From Metopolophium dirhodum (lineage: Eukaryota; Arthropoda; Insecta; Hemiptera; Aphididae), in the NCBI RefSeq assembly GCF_019925205.1, contig NC_083564.1, positions 10,235,491 through 10,299,490 on the forward strand: 64,000 nucleotides of DNA, given 5' to 3'. Shown piece after piece: positions 1 through 12,704 of the stretch (position 1 is its first letter; every line of letters starts with the position of its first letter). The notes beneath the pieces were generated by a model. The model made no database searches, was not told the DNA's origin, and was given only the letters and a program-made list of their open reading frames with translations. Made by a program: the position numbers and the translations under genes.

Positions 1-111
1 AGAATCTAAAACTAATAGTTTTTCAAAGCTCTCAAATACAATTCAACTTCAATTTAAAACGTCAATGAGTTGTTTATTAAAAATATTTTAAATAATAATG
101 CAAGTATTGTA

Positions 112-2956
112 TTATATTAAATCATCTTCACATCGAATAAATTCACCAATATCGGCTTGATTGAAACAAACTACAGATAGTGGATCTGTGTGCTTACATT
201 CAGTAGTATTTTTTGCTGCAACACCAAAACCCTGAAATAAAATAAAATAAAATATTTAAATTGATTTAGTATATTAATTTTATGTACTTAAAAAAAAAAA
301 AAAAAATGATTATTGCAGACACAATGTTTCATGAACATCACTACTTTTAATGTGAAATTTGAACTTCAAATTCATATTTTTAAGGAATTTAAACAATTGT
401 TAAATTTAATTTCTTTTTCCAAAATAAACATCCTTCCTTAGCTACAGTGGCTATTGGAATAACAATGGTTTTTAAATTATATGATACAAATTAGATAGAA
501 TTAGGTATTTAAATAACTTAATTGAATAAGATCTAGGGGTCGGGACTAAGAATTTTGTAGAGGTTGGTGGAGGATATTCTATTTTTAATATTATTATCCT
601 GTTATTCACATAATATCTACATGGTAATATTGACAAATTTATATTATTAAGAGTTTTTTTCAAATATATGTGGTAAGGGCTGTGTGTTCAATTCAAACTT
701 CTTATATGGTATTTATTTCATGCATGTTAAGTTTAAGAGGACTTTAAAACTACATGTGTTGTTTACATCTTACTAACACATAACATGGAAAATGTAATAT
801 TCAGAAGAATCTGTTTCACTCCATTATTATTAATACTTGAGTGAATTGACCTATTGTCATATTTTAAGTTAAGGATATTATCTAAGGCTGGGATACCCAA
901 TTACGGCCCTTCAAAGTATTAAATAAAAATTAATTCACATTTATTTAAAAATGAACATATATAAATAAAATACAAAATAATATTTCTTCTTTTCCTATTG
1001 CTTATTGTCAATTACATATATTGATACTTGTTAATCAGACATGAAAATGTGTCACAGAATAATTGTCGATATTAGTAATAAAAATAGCATTATTTTGCAC
1101 AAACACTAAGTTAACATTATATCCTTCACCAATAACAATTCAGTTTTATAGTGAAATTTTCATTAAACTAAGTTAAACTGACAAATTTAGTTAAAAGTTT
1201 TTCTATAGGATAGAAGGTGAATTAATAAATTAGTCGTAGCTCATTTTTTCCATATCAAAGAAAAAGAAAAATAAAAACAAGAAATTTTGTCCAAAGTCAC
1301 AATGAAAGTTGTTTAACGGATAACCTAAATAATAAATATGTATACTTACAGGCTACAGTATACAAATCAATAAATATATAACTTAAAATAATATTTTATA
1401 GATTATATAACTATATTTACCAAAGGAACATCACTCATTGAGAATACCAAAACTCCTTGGTATTGAGTAGTACTTTCTGTAATTCGCCCAAGACCAGATT
1501 TTAAAACATTATGACCATACAGAAATTGTTGTTCAGCGGCAGGTTTTATCCACATTTTATGCTAAAAGAACAATTAAGTATAGTAAAAGCAGTCCATATA
1601 GCAAATGAAAAAAAATTAAAAATACTGATTTATATTTTACCTGAGCATATGGAGCTAGATAATCTAAAGATGTTATATGTATTCTAAATTTTCCAGACTT
1701 GGTGAATTTTCCAAAACATGTGCCTATACTAATTATGTTATCAGGATTCATCATGGATCCCATATTTAATACTTTTTCAGATACATAATAAACTCGATCT
1801 TTCTTTTCGCGAAAACAGTATTTTCCATCTGAACGATCAATTAATAACTTTATATTTGATCCAATGCTAAAATAAAGATAATAATAATAATAACATAAAA
1901 ATAATACATACAAATTAAAAATTAATTCTTACTCATTTGTTTTAACAAAGTATTAGTTAATATTATTTTACTTACATGACAGTGGAAAAAAATACCACAG
2001 GAATAAAAACCCATAAAAATAAAACTTCAGAAGTACAATACTGTATCCTAACCCATCAATAAATTGAATTTTAATTATCCAACTGTTGACATTTTGAGCA
2101 ATATTTTACTTAATTATTAAAAGTTTACATATATTGTTGGGTGCCTACTTACATAGTTACTAAATAAAAACCACTGTATAACAGGTATACAGTGTCCTTC
2201 ATCATCGAGTTTATTTTATTAAATTTGCATTTAATAAAAAAATTTGTTGAATTAAGTTAAAATAATGTTATTATTATGTTAGGTATGATTTGTAATTTTA
2301 TTTTGGTTGGTGAGTTTTTTATGTAAGTATTTTTTTCAATTTCATTAAAATAATATAGGAGAATTTATTTAAATAAACGAGTACAATAATCTAGTTATTA
2401 ACAAACAGTTGGTTTTATATACAAAACAAACAATAGCAACATTTTTATTAGCAAGAACATTAACACTTATGTTTTGTATTAAATTTGAAAAATGTAAATT
2501 TATTGAATGGTTAGGTGGGAAGTAAGCTTAATTTAAGTCTAAACTCACATTATACTTATAGAAATACAGTCAATAAATTAATTCCAAAAACTAATTTGAA
2601 TGAAAATATAATGATCAACATAACTAGCCTTTTAATATTGTTCTTGAAAAGAAAATACAGTGATAGAAAATTTTAAATGAAGTACCTTTTGCAAATCTAT
2701 CTAATGAACAAATGCCATATACATTTTTCTGACAAACGTTCAAAACTATTTGTTTCGACAAGTTAGTTGGCTATAAAAATGTGTATTTATACCAATGTTT
2801 TATATTTATATAATGTACAAAAAGATTTCACCCAAGGTAATAATACAATAAAATTAACTTCAGTCTTAAGCTATGCATGTATGTAAATAAATGAACTTAC
2901 TATTTTGACAATTTTTCGAAAAATACTTTCATCCGGTCATCCGTTAATTGTTTCAT
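112..2956 (-). CDS. NIP7: NIP7, 60S ribosome subunit biogenesis protein (4 exons)
   Basis: Coding exons on the minus strand, in gene order: 2901-2956, 1641-1866, 1421-1561, 112-231. They total 543 nt, giving 180 aa, the usual NIP7 length. Exon 1 encodes MKQLTDDRMKVFFEKLSK; exon 2 carries the family core LLIDRSDGKYCFR, DRVYYVSEK, GTCFGKFTK and LDYLAPYA; exon 3 has MWIKPAAEQQFLYG and KSGLGRIT; exon 4 has GFGVAAK and ends in the acidic CEDDLI. NIP7 joins nucleolar pre-60S particles and is needed for 27S pre-rRNA processing; the C-terminal half is a PUA RNA-binding domain. All introns are GT-AG. The start is the ATG at 2956, because the frame upstream of it does not resemble NIP7. A minus-strand AATAAA lies at 73-78, just past the stop. 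Homology is recognised from memory of the family; the exon borders are seen directly. Confidence 0.96.
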
Positions 2957-3745
2957 TTTAACGCAGTGGCTATTTTCACGGGGTACAGGGTAGTTGGACA
3001 GAATAAACAGAAAGGTTTTGACTAATTTGACTCGAAATTCAAAAGAAATTTTACGTGCATCGTACAGACAGTGATGTACACCGTACACGCGGTAGATAAG
3101 TAGATTTGATAATTCATGATAATAGTTTAGAGTTTGATGGGGACAGTAGTGCTTGATTCCATGAAGACTAGAATTCTAGATGTTTTTTCACGTTGGCGTC
3201 ACTGCTGGATCAATGGGATAAATCGTGGTATGACCACGAATCACGATTTAAGATAAAGAAGCAATAGTTGATCATCATATTTTAAAAATATTATGTGTGC
3301 AAAATATCATTTGGAAATACGTAATAAAATGTGTTAAGGACTAGGGAAACATACTTAACCCACCAAGCGGATGTAGTCAAGAACAAGCAAACATAAATTT
3401 ATTAGTTATTACAAAAAAATAATAGACTGAAAAAAAATACGAAAAAATCAAAAATAAGACATTATATAGGGGATTCAGATTAATTTGTTCTGAAATGTAA
3501 AACTAATGTACTAATATAAATGATAGTTAAATTTTTTTTTAACACTTATTATAATTGTTAGTCTCATTAACCACTGCTTATTTACATTTCTACAAGGTTT
3601 TTCAAATTTATTACATTTAGTGAATACCTACGGCATTTTTTTTACCCATGATCTTTATTTTATTCTTGACAAACTTAAATATTATTTTTTTAATTAGTAT
3701 TTTTAAATGCTGATTTAAGTCACTTATTCCAGCTTATGCAAAAAA
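2957..3745. other. NIP7 upstream region, no gene seen
   Basis: About 0.8 kb upstream of the NIP7 start. It should hold the NIP7 promoter and 5' leader, but no TATA box or other fixed element can be placed with confidence. A loose hairpin of the type AAATCGTG...CACGATTT is visible near 3222-3250. Nothing else is recognised. Confidence 0.4.
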
Positions 3746-3950
3746 AGGGTGGGTAAGTGGATGTCGCTCTGCTGTACAGTAGGTTACAAGTGGGTCACTG
3801 TAATGGATGGTGTTAAATTTGAATTCCATGATATATTATCATTGTATAAGAAAAACGATTGTGAGCGAAAACAGCCAGTCAGACTATTACTAGGTATATT
3901 TGATGATATTAAGGTGAATAAAGTACTTTATATATAACCTATTTACGCGG
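3746..3950 (+). repeat. DR-A dispersed repeat, head block only
   Basis: Starts at GGTGGGTAAGTGGATGTCGC and runs through the conserved block with GCTCTGCTGTACAGTAGG, TGGATGGTGTTAAATTTGAA and ATATCATTGTATAAG, ending with a diverged stretch around TTTGATGATATTA. The same block recurs at about 6658, 8435, 17365, 31035, 42095 and, inverted, 60600-60745. The rest of the repeat seen in longer copies is missing. The short open frame across it (62 codons) is shared with other copies of the repeat and is not taken as a host gene. Confidence 0.85.
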
Positions 3951-4071
3951 AGTCTTGTTTTAAATGTTCAATCCTTAGCTATAAAAGTTGAACACTTTAT
4001 AAATTTTTAACTACAAAACAATTATTAAATTTTAAATTATCTTAAACCGTTAAAATCGGTACAAAATAGCT

Positions 4072-4379
4072 ATAAGCGGAAGATTAGTTTATGTATTTCC
4101 CGATGTCCGATTATTATTTTAAAAATATGTATGAACTCATCATCCCCTTTATTAGGTTATGTACGAAAAATAATTGATGTTTTAAAACTGAATGTAAGTG
4201 TACAAAATAAAAAATATTTTCATAATTTTTTTAAATTTTAACATATTTTTAAGCCTTATTGAATACAAAAATCAAAAATCTGTTTCCTACATAACCTAGA
4301 AGAGGATATGATGAGTTCATACATATTTTTAAAATAATAATTGGACATCGGGAAGTACATAAACTTATCTTCCGCTTAT
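4072..4379. mobile_element. MITE with about 95-bp terminal inverted repeats
   Basis: The left arm begins ATAAGCGGAAGATTAGTTTA and the right arm ends AAACTTATCTTCCGCTTAT. The arms pair over about 95 bp with scattered mismatches, including the shared GATGTCC...GGACATC and ATGTATGAACTCATCAT blocks. The centre is short and AT-rich with no coding potential. No clear target-site duplication was found, so the superfamily is left open. Confidence 0.75.
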
Positions 4380-4577
4380 TGGTCTAAAACTACAAAAAAT
4401 ACGATGTGCTCCAACAGCCTTAACTGAAATAGCGGGGATGATGGCCCCCCAACATCCATAAATGTATTGATTTTATATTTTATTTTGTGTCTGCCATCAT
4501 CTATTAGGACAGTAAAAATGGTTTTAATTTCTACTTCAATATCTTTTCTAATAGGGATAACGAATTAGGATATCTTC

Positions 4578-5050
4578 CAGGGATGGGTTACTCAATGCTA
4601 CCAGAGGGGCAATTTTTTAGGTTCAAAAATTAAGCGGACCAGAGAAAATAAAAAGGCAGAAAGTAAAAAAAAAGATAGCTATATTAACACTATGCCTCTA
4701 TATAAATAGTACAATACAATATTTATGTATATGTGTATTTATGTAAACTGCACTGTTATATCCCACTATTGTAATAAATTACTTGTATTAATATTAAATG
4801 TAAATAGGGCTCACGCCCGTAATGTATGCTAAAATAAAATAAATAAATAATAGTTCAATAATATATAAATATTCATTTCCACGTTTTACAATAAAACATT
4901 ATATCGATTTTAATAATTTTATAAATATAATAAAATAAAATACAGAAAAATCCTAACATTTTACCTATATTTTATAAAAGTAATTTGAAATGTAGCACGG
5001 GCCAGTTAAAAATGGTACGTGGGCCGGATGCGGCCAGTTTCTCATCCCTG
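4578..5050. mobile_element. hAT-like nonautonomous element
   Basis: The ends read CAGGGATGGGTTACTCAA and, inverted, CAGGGATGAGAAACTGGCC, typical of hAT-type termini. No convincing 8-bp target duplication remains. The interior is noncoding; near 4808-4850 it includes GGGCTCACGCCCGTAATG followed by an AATAAATAAATAA tail that resembles the 3' end of a non-LTR retroelement, so a second element may be nested or fused here. Confidence 0.5.
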
Positions 5051-5081
5051 CTATAAGATATTGTAATGACTCATGTGGTAC

Positions 5082-5120
5082 CATAGATAATATAAGAAAA
5101 AAATTCTTATATTATCTATG
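5082..5120. mobile_element. 39-bp perfect-hairpin insertion with 8-bp target duplication
   Basis: Two perfect 17-nt arms (CATAGATAATATAAGAA and its reverse complement) are separated by five A residues. The insert is flanked on both sides by the identical octamer TGTGGTAC (5074-5081 and 5121-5128). The arrangement is what a hAT-type insertion would leave, but the element has no interior beyond the hairpin. One of a group of similar insertions in this window. Confidence 0.8.
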
Positions 5121-5128
5121 TGTGGTAC

Positions 5129-6378
5129 ACACTGAATATAAAATATACTACCTAGTACCTATACTATAATACTATGTAAATACACTAATCCGAGTAAACA
5201 CTATCCGACTAATGTATACAGTTCAAATAATATAATTTATAAGCGAATAAATATACCAATTATATTTACAATGATGTGTTTTATTAATGTCTGTCATCAA
5301 TATTTGTGGTAGAAAAATACTAGGATTTTCGACATTAGCATCTTTTCTGATAGAAAAGTGAATCTAGTTTACAATTGGGATGTTAAAATTGGAAATTCCC
5401 AGTAATTTTTTTAAGTGTCGGCCGTCGGGAATAACAAAATATTTACACGGTTAAAAAGAGAATATTTGGTTTCCAGTATAACATAATATGGACGGTCATG
5501 CTGCTACACTTCTTTTTCTTTAACTTAGATTCGCGAGTCGCGATATAGTCGTGTCGCTGTATTTGATCTCACGTATTTTATGCATTTCGCATTATAGGAA
5601 ATAAGATATGCGTTTACAACGATAGGTAGTTGGGTAGCATATTATTGTTCGTGCCGTTCGGGACATTAAATATTTATTTTAATAATAAAAAGTAAATTTA
5701 AGCTTTAAAAAAAATGAAAACAAACTTAGTTTAAAGTTTTAAACATTGACTCTTTCGACGAAATCCGTGACGTGTGTGCAGCGCCTCACCTACGTGGGTT
5801 CTACTTCTACAGCGTATCTGAACTAAATATTGTGATCAGATTTATGTAAAAAAAATCCGTACGGAACACAGAATGTTTTTTGTTCATGTCTGCTTTGCTT
5901 ATTGATATTTTAGAATCTTAATCGACTTTTTGAAACTTTTCATATCAGTGAGGTCCGTGTTTCATTGTTCATTGAAATTTGACATGGCAATAATCTAAAT
6001 TTGTCGGGTGCATATCTATTTTATCTTTTTTTTCAAATATTTGAACATAGAGAACTTTTTTATAATTTATTGCATATAAATTTAATAATTTTTCGAGTAT
6101 ATTTTTAGAAAGTTTTTTTTAGCATAATTATAGAAATCCGTGCTCTGTTATACATAATATTATAACTTACTATATAGTCTATTGTCTATATAATAATTAA
6201 TGGGTACCTAATAATCAAAAGTAATTAATCACGAATGTCATGTGGGATCATCAGACGCGTGGCTTAAAATCAATCATATTAAATGATTAACACTAATAGG
6301 TTAAAAAAAATGGTTTGGAGCGATTGAAAGTTTTAATCGCGATGGTGGAAGGGGAAGGAAAATTTGCAAAAAATTTAC
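5129..6378. other. Intergenic, one DR-A fragment, otherwise nothing recognised
   Basis: AT-rich sequence without a credible gene. Positions 5310-5415 match the tail part of DR-A in inverted orientation (GCATCTTTTCTGATAGAAAA, then GTGAATCTAGTT). The remainder shows no repeat, RNA gene or coding signal that can be supported. Confidence 0.5.
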
Positions 6379-6450
6379 GGGCCTGTCCGGGATTTGAACC
6401 CGGGACCTCTCGCACCCGAAGCGAAAATCATACCCCTAGACCAACAGGCC
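6379..6450 (-). tRNA. tRNA-Pro (anticodon CGG)
   Basis: 72 nt reading GGCCTGT at the 5' end and ACAGGCC plus discriminator C at the 3' end, so the seven-pair acceptor stem is complete. The D-arm region contains the A box TGGTCTAGGGG, the anticodon arm is TTCGC-TTCGGGT-GCGAG with CGG at the anticodon, and the T arm has the B box GGTTCAAATCC. There is no intron and CCA is not encoded. A run of six T follows the 3' end on the minus strand (around 6368-6378), a normal RNA polymerase III terminator. It supplies proline for CCG codons. All stems pair, so it looks functional rather than SINE-derived. Confidence 0.95.
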
Positions 6451-6654
6451 GTGTTATTATTAGTGTTAAAACTTTCTCTTTTAGATTGAATAGAACAGAA
6501 CAATATTCCCATCAAACGCAAAGGTCACTGCCGGCATCGTCTCATTTTTTACTAGATGGTTAAACGTGATATTCTTCAGTGGCGTGGCGAGCTATATTCA
6601 CACAAGGAGCAAAGATTTTATTCTACCCACCCAAATTTTATGAGGCATATAAAA

Positions 6655-8127
6655 AAAAAGGTGGATAAGTGGATGTCGCTCTGCTGTACGGTAGGTTACA
6701 AGTGGGTCACTGTAATGGATGGTGTTAAATTTGAATTCAATGATATAATATCATTGTATAAGAAAAACGATTCTGAGCGAAAACGGTCAGTCAGCCTATG
6801 ATTTTACCAAGTATATTTGATGATATTATTGTGAATAAAGTAATTTATATATAACCTAGTTACGTGGAGCCTTGTTTTAAATTTTCAATCCTTAGCCATA
6901 AAAGTTAAAAATTTATTTTTAACTACAAAATAATTAATAAATTATAAATTTGATAAATGTTGTAAAATTTGAACTTTAAATGCTTATAAAAAAAAATTGT
7001 GCCTATGTATTTTTAATATTTTTCAACTGCTATTAGAACGATATATCAGGAGCCTATTATATTAAATTTTCACGCTTTTTTACCCAACAAATAAAAATTT
7101 ATTGATATTTATAGAAAAAAAAACTAAAAAAATTGAAAACTGACAATGTCCGTAAACAGCTCAAAAAGAGTCAAAATATTTTCAACATTTTATGGTGTAT
7201 AGAAAATGCTAATATAAACATTCAGTGAAATTTTCAAGTATCTACAGTCATTCGTTTTTTAATTACAATAAAATAAGAAAATTGTTACATGAGAAATCGA
7301 GTAAATATCAAATGTTGTAAAAATATAAATTTCAGACGCTCATAAAAATTTAATTTAAGTTTCTTCTAGACATTTTTTTTTTGATAAAGGTAGACAAACT
7401 TATAAGTAATCTTATATTACATTTTCAAATCTTAGATTTAAAAAGAAAAATTTTTATGAATTCTCAACTCAAAATAATTTGCAATTTTTCGTGATTTTTC
7501 CGTATTTTGTCAAAATTTGAACTTTAAATGCTTATAATTAAAAACTGTGACTAAGGATTTTTAATTTTTTTCATCTGCCTTTGAAACAATAACCTAGGAG
7601 CCTTCTATTAAATTTTCAAGCTTTTTTACTCAACAGATAAAATTTTATTGATATTTATAGAAAAAAAAACTAAAAAAATTGATAACTGACAATGGCCGTA
7701 AACAGCTCAAAAAGAATCAAAATATTTTGTAAATTTTATGGTGTATAGAAAATGCTAAGATAAACATTCAGTCAAAATTTCATGTCCCTACGGTCATTTG
7801 TTTTAGAGTTACACCAAAAACCAAAATCGATTTTCTCGAAAACAGATTTTGCGTAAAAATTCCCGTTTTTCCTTAATTTTTCTTTTGTTTTTCACGTCGC
7901 TTGTGAAAACTACTGGGAAATTTTTACTTTTGACCCCCCAAAGTACCAACTAGATTCACTTTCCTATCAGAAAAGTTACTATTGAAGAAAATCCAAGCAC
8001 TTTTACTGTCCTAAAAGGTGATGACAGACACAAAAATAAAAAAAAATAAAAAATAAAAAATAAAAAAATAAAAAAAAAAACACACATCATTGTAGAATCA
8101 ATACATTCATCGCTTCGCTCAGAATCT
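6655..8127 (+). repeat. DR-A dispersed repeat, long copy
   Basis: Begins with the head block (GTGGATAAGTGGATGTCGCT) and ends with CATTCATCGCTTCGCTCAGA then ATCTAAAA. Between them lie AT-rich, partly repeated modules, such as two occurrences of AAATTTTATTGATATTTATA-like sequence, and a tail with AAACCAAAATCGATTTTCTC and GATTCACTTTCCTATCAG. A simple AAAAAT-rich tract occupies 8033-8080. The repeat has no long open frame. It is one of the two most complete copies; the other is at 17362-18596. Confidence 0.85.
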
Positions 8128-8271
8128 AAAATTACGTTAAATTAAATTATGTTTATTATTTACTTAACATTTATGTATTGGTACAATAACAGTACCTACA
8201 TTCTTAAACCGATTGAAGTTAATAACATAATATAGCTTCTAGTTTATTATTTTGTTATTTAAGTTATTTTT

Positions 8272-9921
8272 TAAGATTCTGAGCGGAGCTAAACAATGTT
8301 GGTGTACGATTTTCTACTTCAGCATCTTTTTGCTAATAAGAAAGTGAATCTAGTTGGTAAATATTTTTTTTTAAAGAATAAAATAAAAAAATTTGAGTAA
8401 TTATTAAAACGTGGTAAAAACTAAAAAAATTTTGGTTAAGTGGAAATCGCTCAACCGTACAGTAGGTTATAAGGGGGGGGGGGTCACTATATAATGGATG
8501 GTATTAAATTTGAATTAAATGATATAATATCATTGTGTACGTAAAACGAGTCTGAGCGTTGATGGTTTGTCAGTGTGGATATTTTATATTATATTTATAT
8601 TGTTATTACCTACTTATTAGTTATTACTTATTATTAATATGGTAGCCGGTAAGTTAAATTAATATTATAAAATTACTACAAAATAACTAAAATCGTTACT
8701 ATTGGTTGTTTAAAATGTAATTAAAAATTCTCCAAATTTGAACATTTAAAATTTTTGACATTTTTGGTTACAGAATAACCTACTTACATGGAACCTTGTT
8801 ATAAGTTTTCAATCCTTAGCTATAAAAGTTGAACATTTTATAAATTTTTAACTACAAAATCATTTTTAAATTTTAAATATGATAAATGTTGTCAAAAATC
8901 GAACTTTAAATGCTTATTGCTTATAAAATAAATTGTGTTTATGTATTTTTACACTGCTATTTAAGCAATATATCAGGAGCTTAGTAGTCAACTTTGATGA
9001 TTTTTAGCCTAACAAATACAATTTATTTGTTGAAATTTATGGAAAAAAAAAAAATTGAAATTTTAAATTGCACGTAAACAAGTCAAAATATTTTGAAAAT
9101 TTTATCAAGTATGGGAATTGATAAAATAATATGTGATATAAATTTCAAGAATCTATATACGGTTATTCATTTTTGAATTACAATAAAATAAGAAAATCGC
9201 TACATATGATAATAGTCGAGCTGTGAATATCTAATGTTGTAAAAATTTGAACTTCAATAACGCTCATAAAAATTGCTTTAAATAGAGTTGTATTACATTT
9301 GAAAATCTTAGACTTAAAAAGAAAAATTTTTAACTCAAAATAATTTGCACATTTTTGTGAGTCTTACGCTTTTTTTTTTCAAAATTCGAACTTTAAATGC
9401 TTATAAAAAAAAAATTGTGACTATGGAGTTTTAATATTTTACAAACGTCACTGTAACAATAAACATATTAAGAGCTTTGTATTAGATTTTCAAGTTTTTT
9501 TACCCAACAAATAACATTTTATTGACATTCATAGAAAAATAAAATAAAAAATTGGAAACTGAAAATATCCGTAAACAGTTCAATACAAATCACAAATCAA
9601 TATTTTTTGAAAATTATTGTGTATATAAAATGCTTATATAAACAACCAGTGAAATTTGAATGTGTCTACGGTCAATTGTTTAAGAGTTATATCAAAAACC
9701 AAAATCGATTTTGTCGAAAAACTATTAGGATTTTTTAGATTTTAGACCCCCCAAAGTATTCATTTTCCTATCAGAAAAGATACCTACTGTTGAAGAAAAT
9801 CTAAGCATTTTTACTGTCCTATAAAAGGTGAAGACACAAACAAAAAAAAAAATTTTTAAATTTAAAAAAAAACACATATCATTGTAAAATCAATTTACAT
9901 TCATCGCTCCACTCAGAAATG
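8272..9921. repeat. DR-A copy bounded by inverted tail sequences
   Basis: Starts with an inverted DR-A tail (AGATTCTGAGCGGAGC, then TTTTTGCTAATAAGAAAGTG). A diverged forward head block follows at about 8434 (GGTTAAGTGGAAATCGCTCA), then the body, and a forward tail ends at ATTCATCGCTCCACTCAGAA. The outer ends are thus inverted repeats of each other, suggesting that complete DR-A elements have terminal inverted repeats. A poly-G run sits at 8474-8483. Confidence 0.7.
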
Positions 9922-9925
9922 AGAA

Positions 9926-11014
9926 TTTTTACGCAAAGCCAATTTTCAACAAAATCCATTTATAATGAAATAATAACCGTATATAGACAGGTAGGTACAT
10001 GAAATTGTCTTACCGAATATATAGGCAATTTTTGTTTAATTGCAGTCGGTAAAAAAATTGTTGGTAGGATTTCAATAAACTTGAAAATGTAATTGGACAT
10101 TGGTACGGTTCCGCATAAGTTGTTAAAAGTGAAATTAAAAAAAAGTTGAGCGTAAGTCCTCAATTATTTTTTACGACCGTCTGAAGTTAGAATTTTGACG
10201 AAATTCATCGGTCTCGAAAATTTGCAAATTACTTTTCAGTTAGAAATTAATAAAACATTTTCAAATGTAAACGATGAAAAGAAAATGACTAAAAATTGCA
10301 AATTATATTGTATAAATGTATAAAATGATAATTTTTTTAGTTAAAGATTGAAAAATTAAAACATAGTTTTTCATAAGTAGTTGATATTGTATAACCCATA
10401 GTTCTTTAATTTTTAATTATAATATATAACTATACAAGTACCTAGGTACATATTTTATAATTCTATTTTGAGATTTTCTTCAAAATTAAATTGTTGGCCA
10501 ACGTATGTCGATTGTCTTAACGTCGTACTCGATAACGATCACTAATTAGCATTATACATAATATAGATTAAAAAAAATATATCTTAATTTCAATTATTTA
10601 CATAATTATCTGTGTAAATTATTGGAACTAGAAAGGAACGAATAATGTTGTTATTTTTCCTTGAAAAAAAGAACTAGTTCATTTCCTCGTTCTTTTTTTA
10701 TAAAAAGGAATTCGTTCATCGTGCCGTTTTTTAAAAAGGAATTCATTCCTTTTGGAACTCGTTCCTTCCAAACACTGATATTATCAGGGCCCAGGGGGGG
10801 TACCTCACTACTTGCAGATAGTTACTAGACAGTTGTCAGTTATAGCGTTTTTGATTTGACGATAAAAGTGGGCAGTGTGCACTGAAATTAAACTGGCACT
10901 ACACTAGTGCACGGTGCACTATGCATACATGTCGATTCCGACCAGTAAAAAAAACATTGGTAGCTGCTGATCCTCAATTCTAAGAAACTAATAAATTAAC
11001 AAGATTGTACCTTT
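9926..11014. other. Intergenic, no gene recognised
   Basis: AT-rich sequence. 10640-10770 contains several loosely repeated motifs of the type GGAATTCGTTC/GGAACTCGTTCC in both orientations. A G-rich run at about 10790-10800 resembles the worn end of a DNA transposon. No coding region or RNA gene can be supported. Confidence 0.4.
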
Positions 11015-11612
11015 TTTAGATTCTGAGTGGAGCAATGATTATATAATTGATTTTACATTTACAATGTTTTTATTTGTATATATGACATCGCCGGGGGGGA
11101 CTCAGTGGCACAACTACGGGGGTGCTAGGGGGCGCTTAAGCACCCCTACTTAACTTTAAGCACCCCCATGGGCCACATGCTCCATGTCGTTGTAATTTAA
11201 AATATATAGATATATATTAGCATTTTAAATATTAATGTTTTACCTATTCGTATCTCACTAAAAGTTTGATAATAGGTCAATTTACTCTAATATAAAAACT
11301 GACCACACCTTATTGAAACTAGCGAACGAAAATTTGCTATGCCGTACGTGTGTAAAACGAAGACAACACATGCGGGTGCGACGTCCTCTTAAATTTGAAT
11401 TCAATGATAAATCATTGCATATATTTGCATATGAAAATGATTCTGTGAGAAGACCGCACATCCATTACAGTGGGTCACTCACTCACTCGACACTTACTGT
11501 AAAAGAGCAGTACCTTCGGGCCTAGGACAGGATAGTGTAATTTTACTGTATTCGAATTGAATGCAATGATTTCATTCGATAAAAAACGATTCTGGGCGGA
11601 CGAGGGAATCTT
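11015..11612. repeat. Diverged DR-A pieces with a hAT-like end
   Basis: 11017-11060 is an inverted DR-A tail (TAGATTCTGAGTGGAGCAAT). 11104-11150 begins CAGTGGCACAACTACGGGGG, typical of a hAT terminus, with no partner end found. 11330-11612 is a strongly diverged forward head block, still recognisable by AAATTTGAATTCAATGATAA and two GATTCTG motifs. The mosaic suggests repeated insertion and decay. Confidence 0.5.
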
Positions 11613-12014
11613 TTTTATTTAATTTTATTCGTTTCTATGGTGATAAACGAAGCGTTTTAAGAACAGCTTAAGAACTATTTATATAAATAGGTAATTTATA
11701 TAATTATAATTTATAATTAGGAAATATCATAAAAATGAAAAAAAATATAAAATAAAAGATAAAGCTCATAAGTCCATAGGCCCAATTTGGGGGGGGGGTC
11801 TAGTTTTTAAATATGTATATTCATTCTTTAATCCAACTAATAAAAAAAATTAAATATGGGATTTTTTAGCCAACTTGATAATCAGTGTACGTACCTGTCT
11901 AATAAGTGATAACTGATAAGTAATAATTAATATAAATGTATAGAATATATAATCAACTGTTGTTATTAATGTTAGTTTTAATGATATGAATATAATATGA
12001 TACATCGTTGTATA

Positions 12015-12055
12015 CACGATTATAAAAAACTTCATATAAGTTCTTTATAATCGTG
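12015..12055. mobile_element. 41-bp hairpin insertion with 7-8 bp target duplication
   Basis: The arms CACGATTATAAAAAACTT and AAGTTCTTTATAATCGTG pair with one mismatch around a 5-nt loop. The direct repeat TTGTATA lies on each side (12008-12014 and 12056-12062), or GTTGTATA if the final G is shared. Same architecture as the hairpin at 5082, inside a larger hAT element. Confidence 0.65.
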
Positions 12056-12189
12056 TTGTATAACAGCTTGAGTATAGTATTGTTCTATGAGTATAGATAA
12101 CCTGCTATCATAGTAGTAACACAGGTATAAATATTATTATTGCTTATTAGCTATTTTTAGAATATGTAATTTACGGAGATGTCATCTGT

Positions 12190-12415
12190 ATTTTATATAA
12201 AACAGTAAACTGACTGACTGATGTCTGATCTATAAACGCACAGCTCAAACCATTGGACGGATCGGGCTGGTTTTGGCATACTTAGATAGCTATTATGTTG
12301 TATGTGTCCGTTAAGAAAGGATTTTTGGAAATTTTCCTCTAAAGGGGAAAATAAGGGGTCTTTTTTAGCTGTGAGGAAGATAAAAAATTGGTACGCACAT
12401 CTATGCATCAAGATA
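12190..12415. repeat. Dispersed insect repeat fragment
   Basis: Contains GACTGACTGATGTCTGATCT, the phrase CAAACCATTGGACGGATCGG, and later AGAAAGGATTTTTGGAAATT. This wording resembles a repeat met in many insect genomes, but its class is not assigned here. A 72-codon open frame across it on the minus strand is not considered a gene. Confidence 0.45.
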
Positions 12416-12704
12416 GATTTTCAAATGCTTCTGTGATATATATAGAAAAAGACATTTCTGGTAGTATTAAAATTAAGAATATTAAATAAATTCGCTATAT
12501 ATATAATCAGCGTTTAAGATTTAACACTGCGTAACTATGTTATTTTAATTACTAATAAATAATTAATTAGCATTGAGTTGTTGAGTACTTGAGGTGTATA
12601 TTATTGTATTTCATTTATTAAGTATTTTATTTTTACTGTTGAGTACCAAACTAAATGTTTTTTTAATATATTATAACCGCAAAAATTATAATAAGTGGTG
12701 AGGC

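Noticed and set aside
6315..6801. Two short open frames as host genes
   Set aside because: One crosses the tRNA gene on the opposite strand; the other is the DR-A head block shared by many copies.
10640..10770. Mobile element ends (GGAATTCGTTC repeats)
   Set aside because: The motifs occur in both directions without consistent spacing, ends or target duplication.
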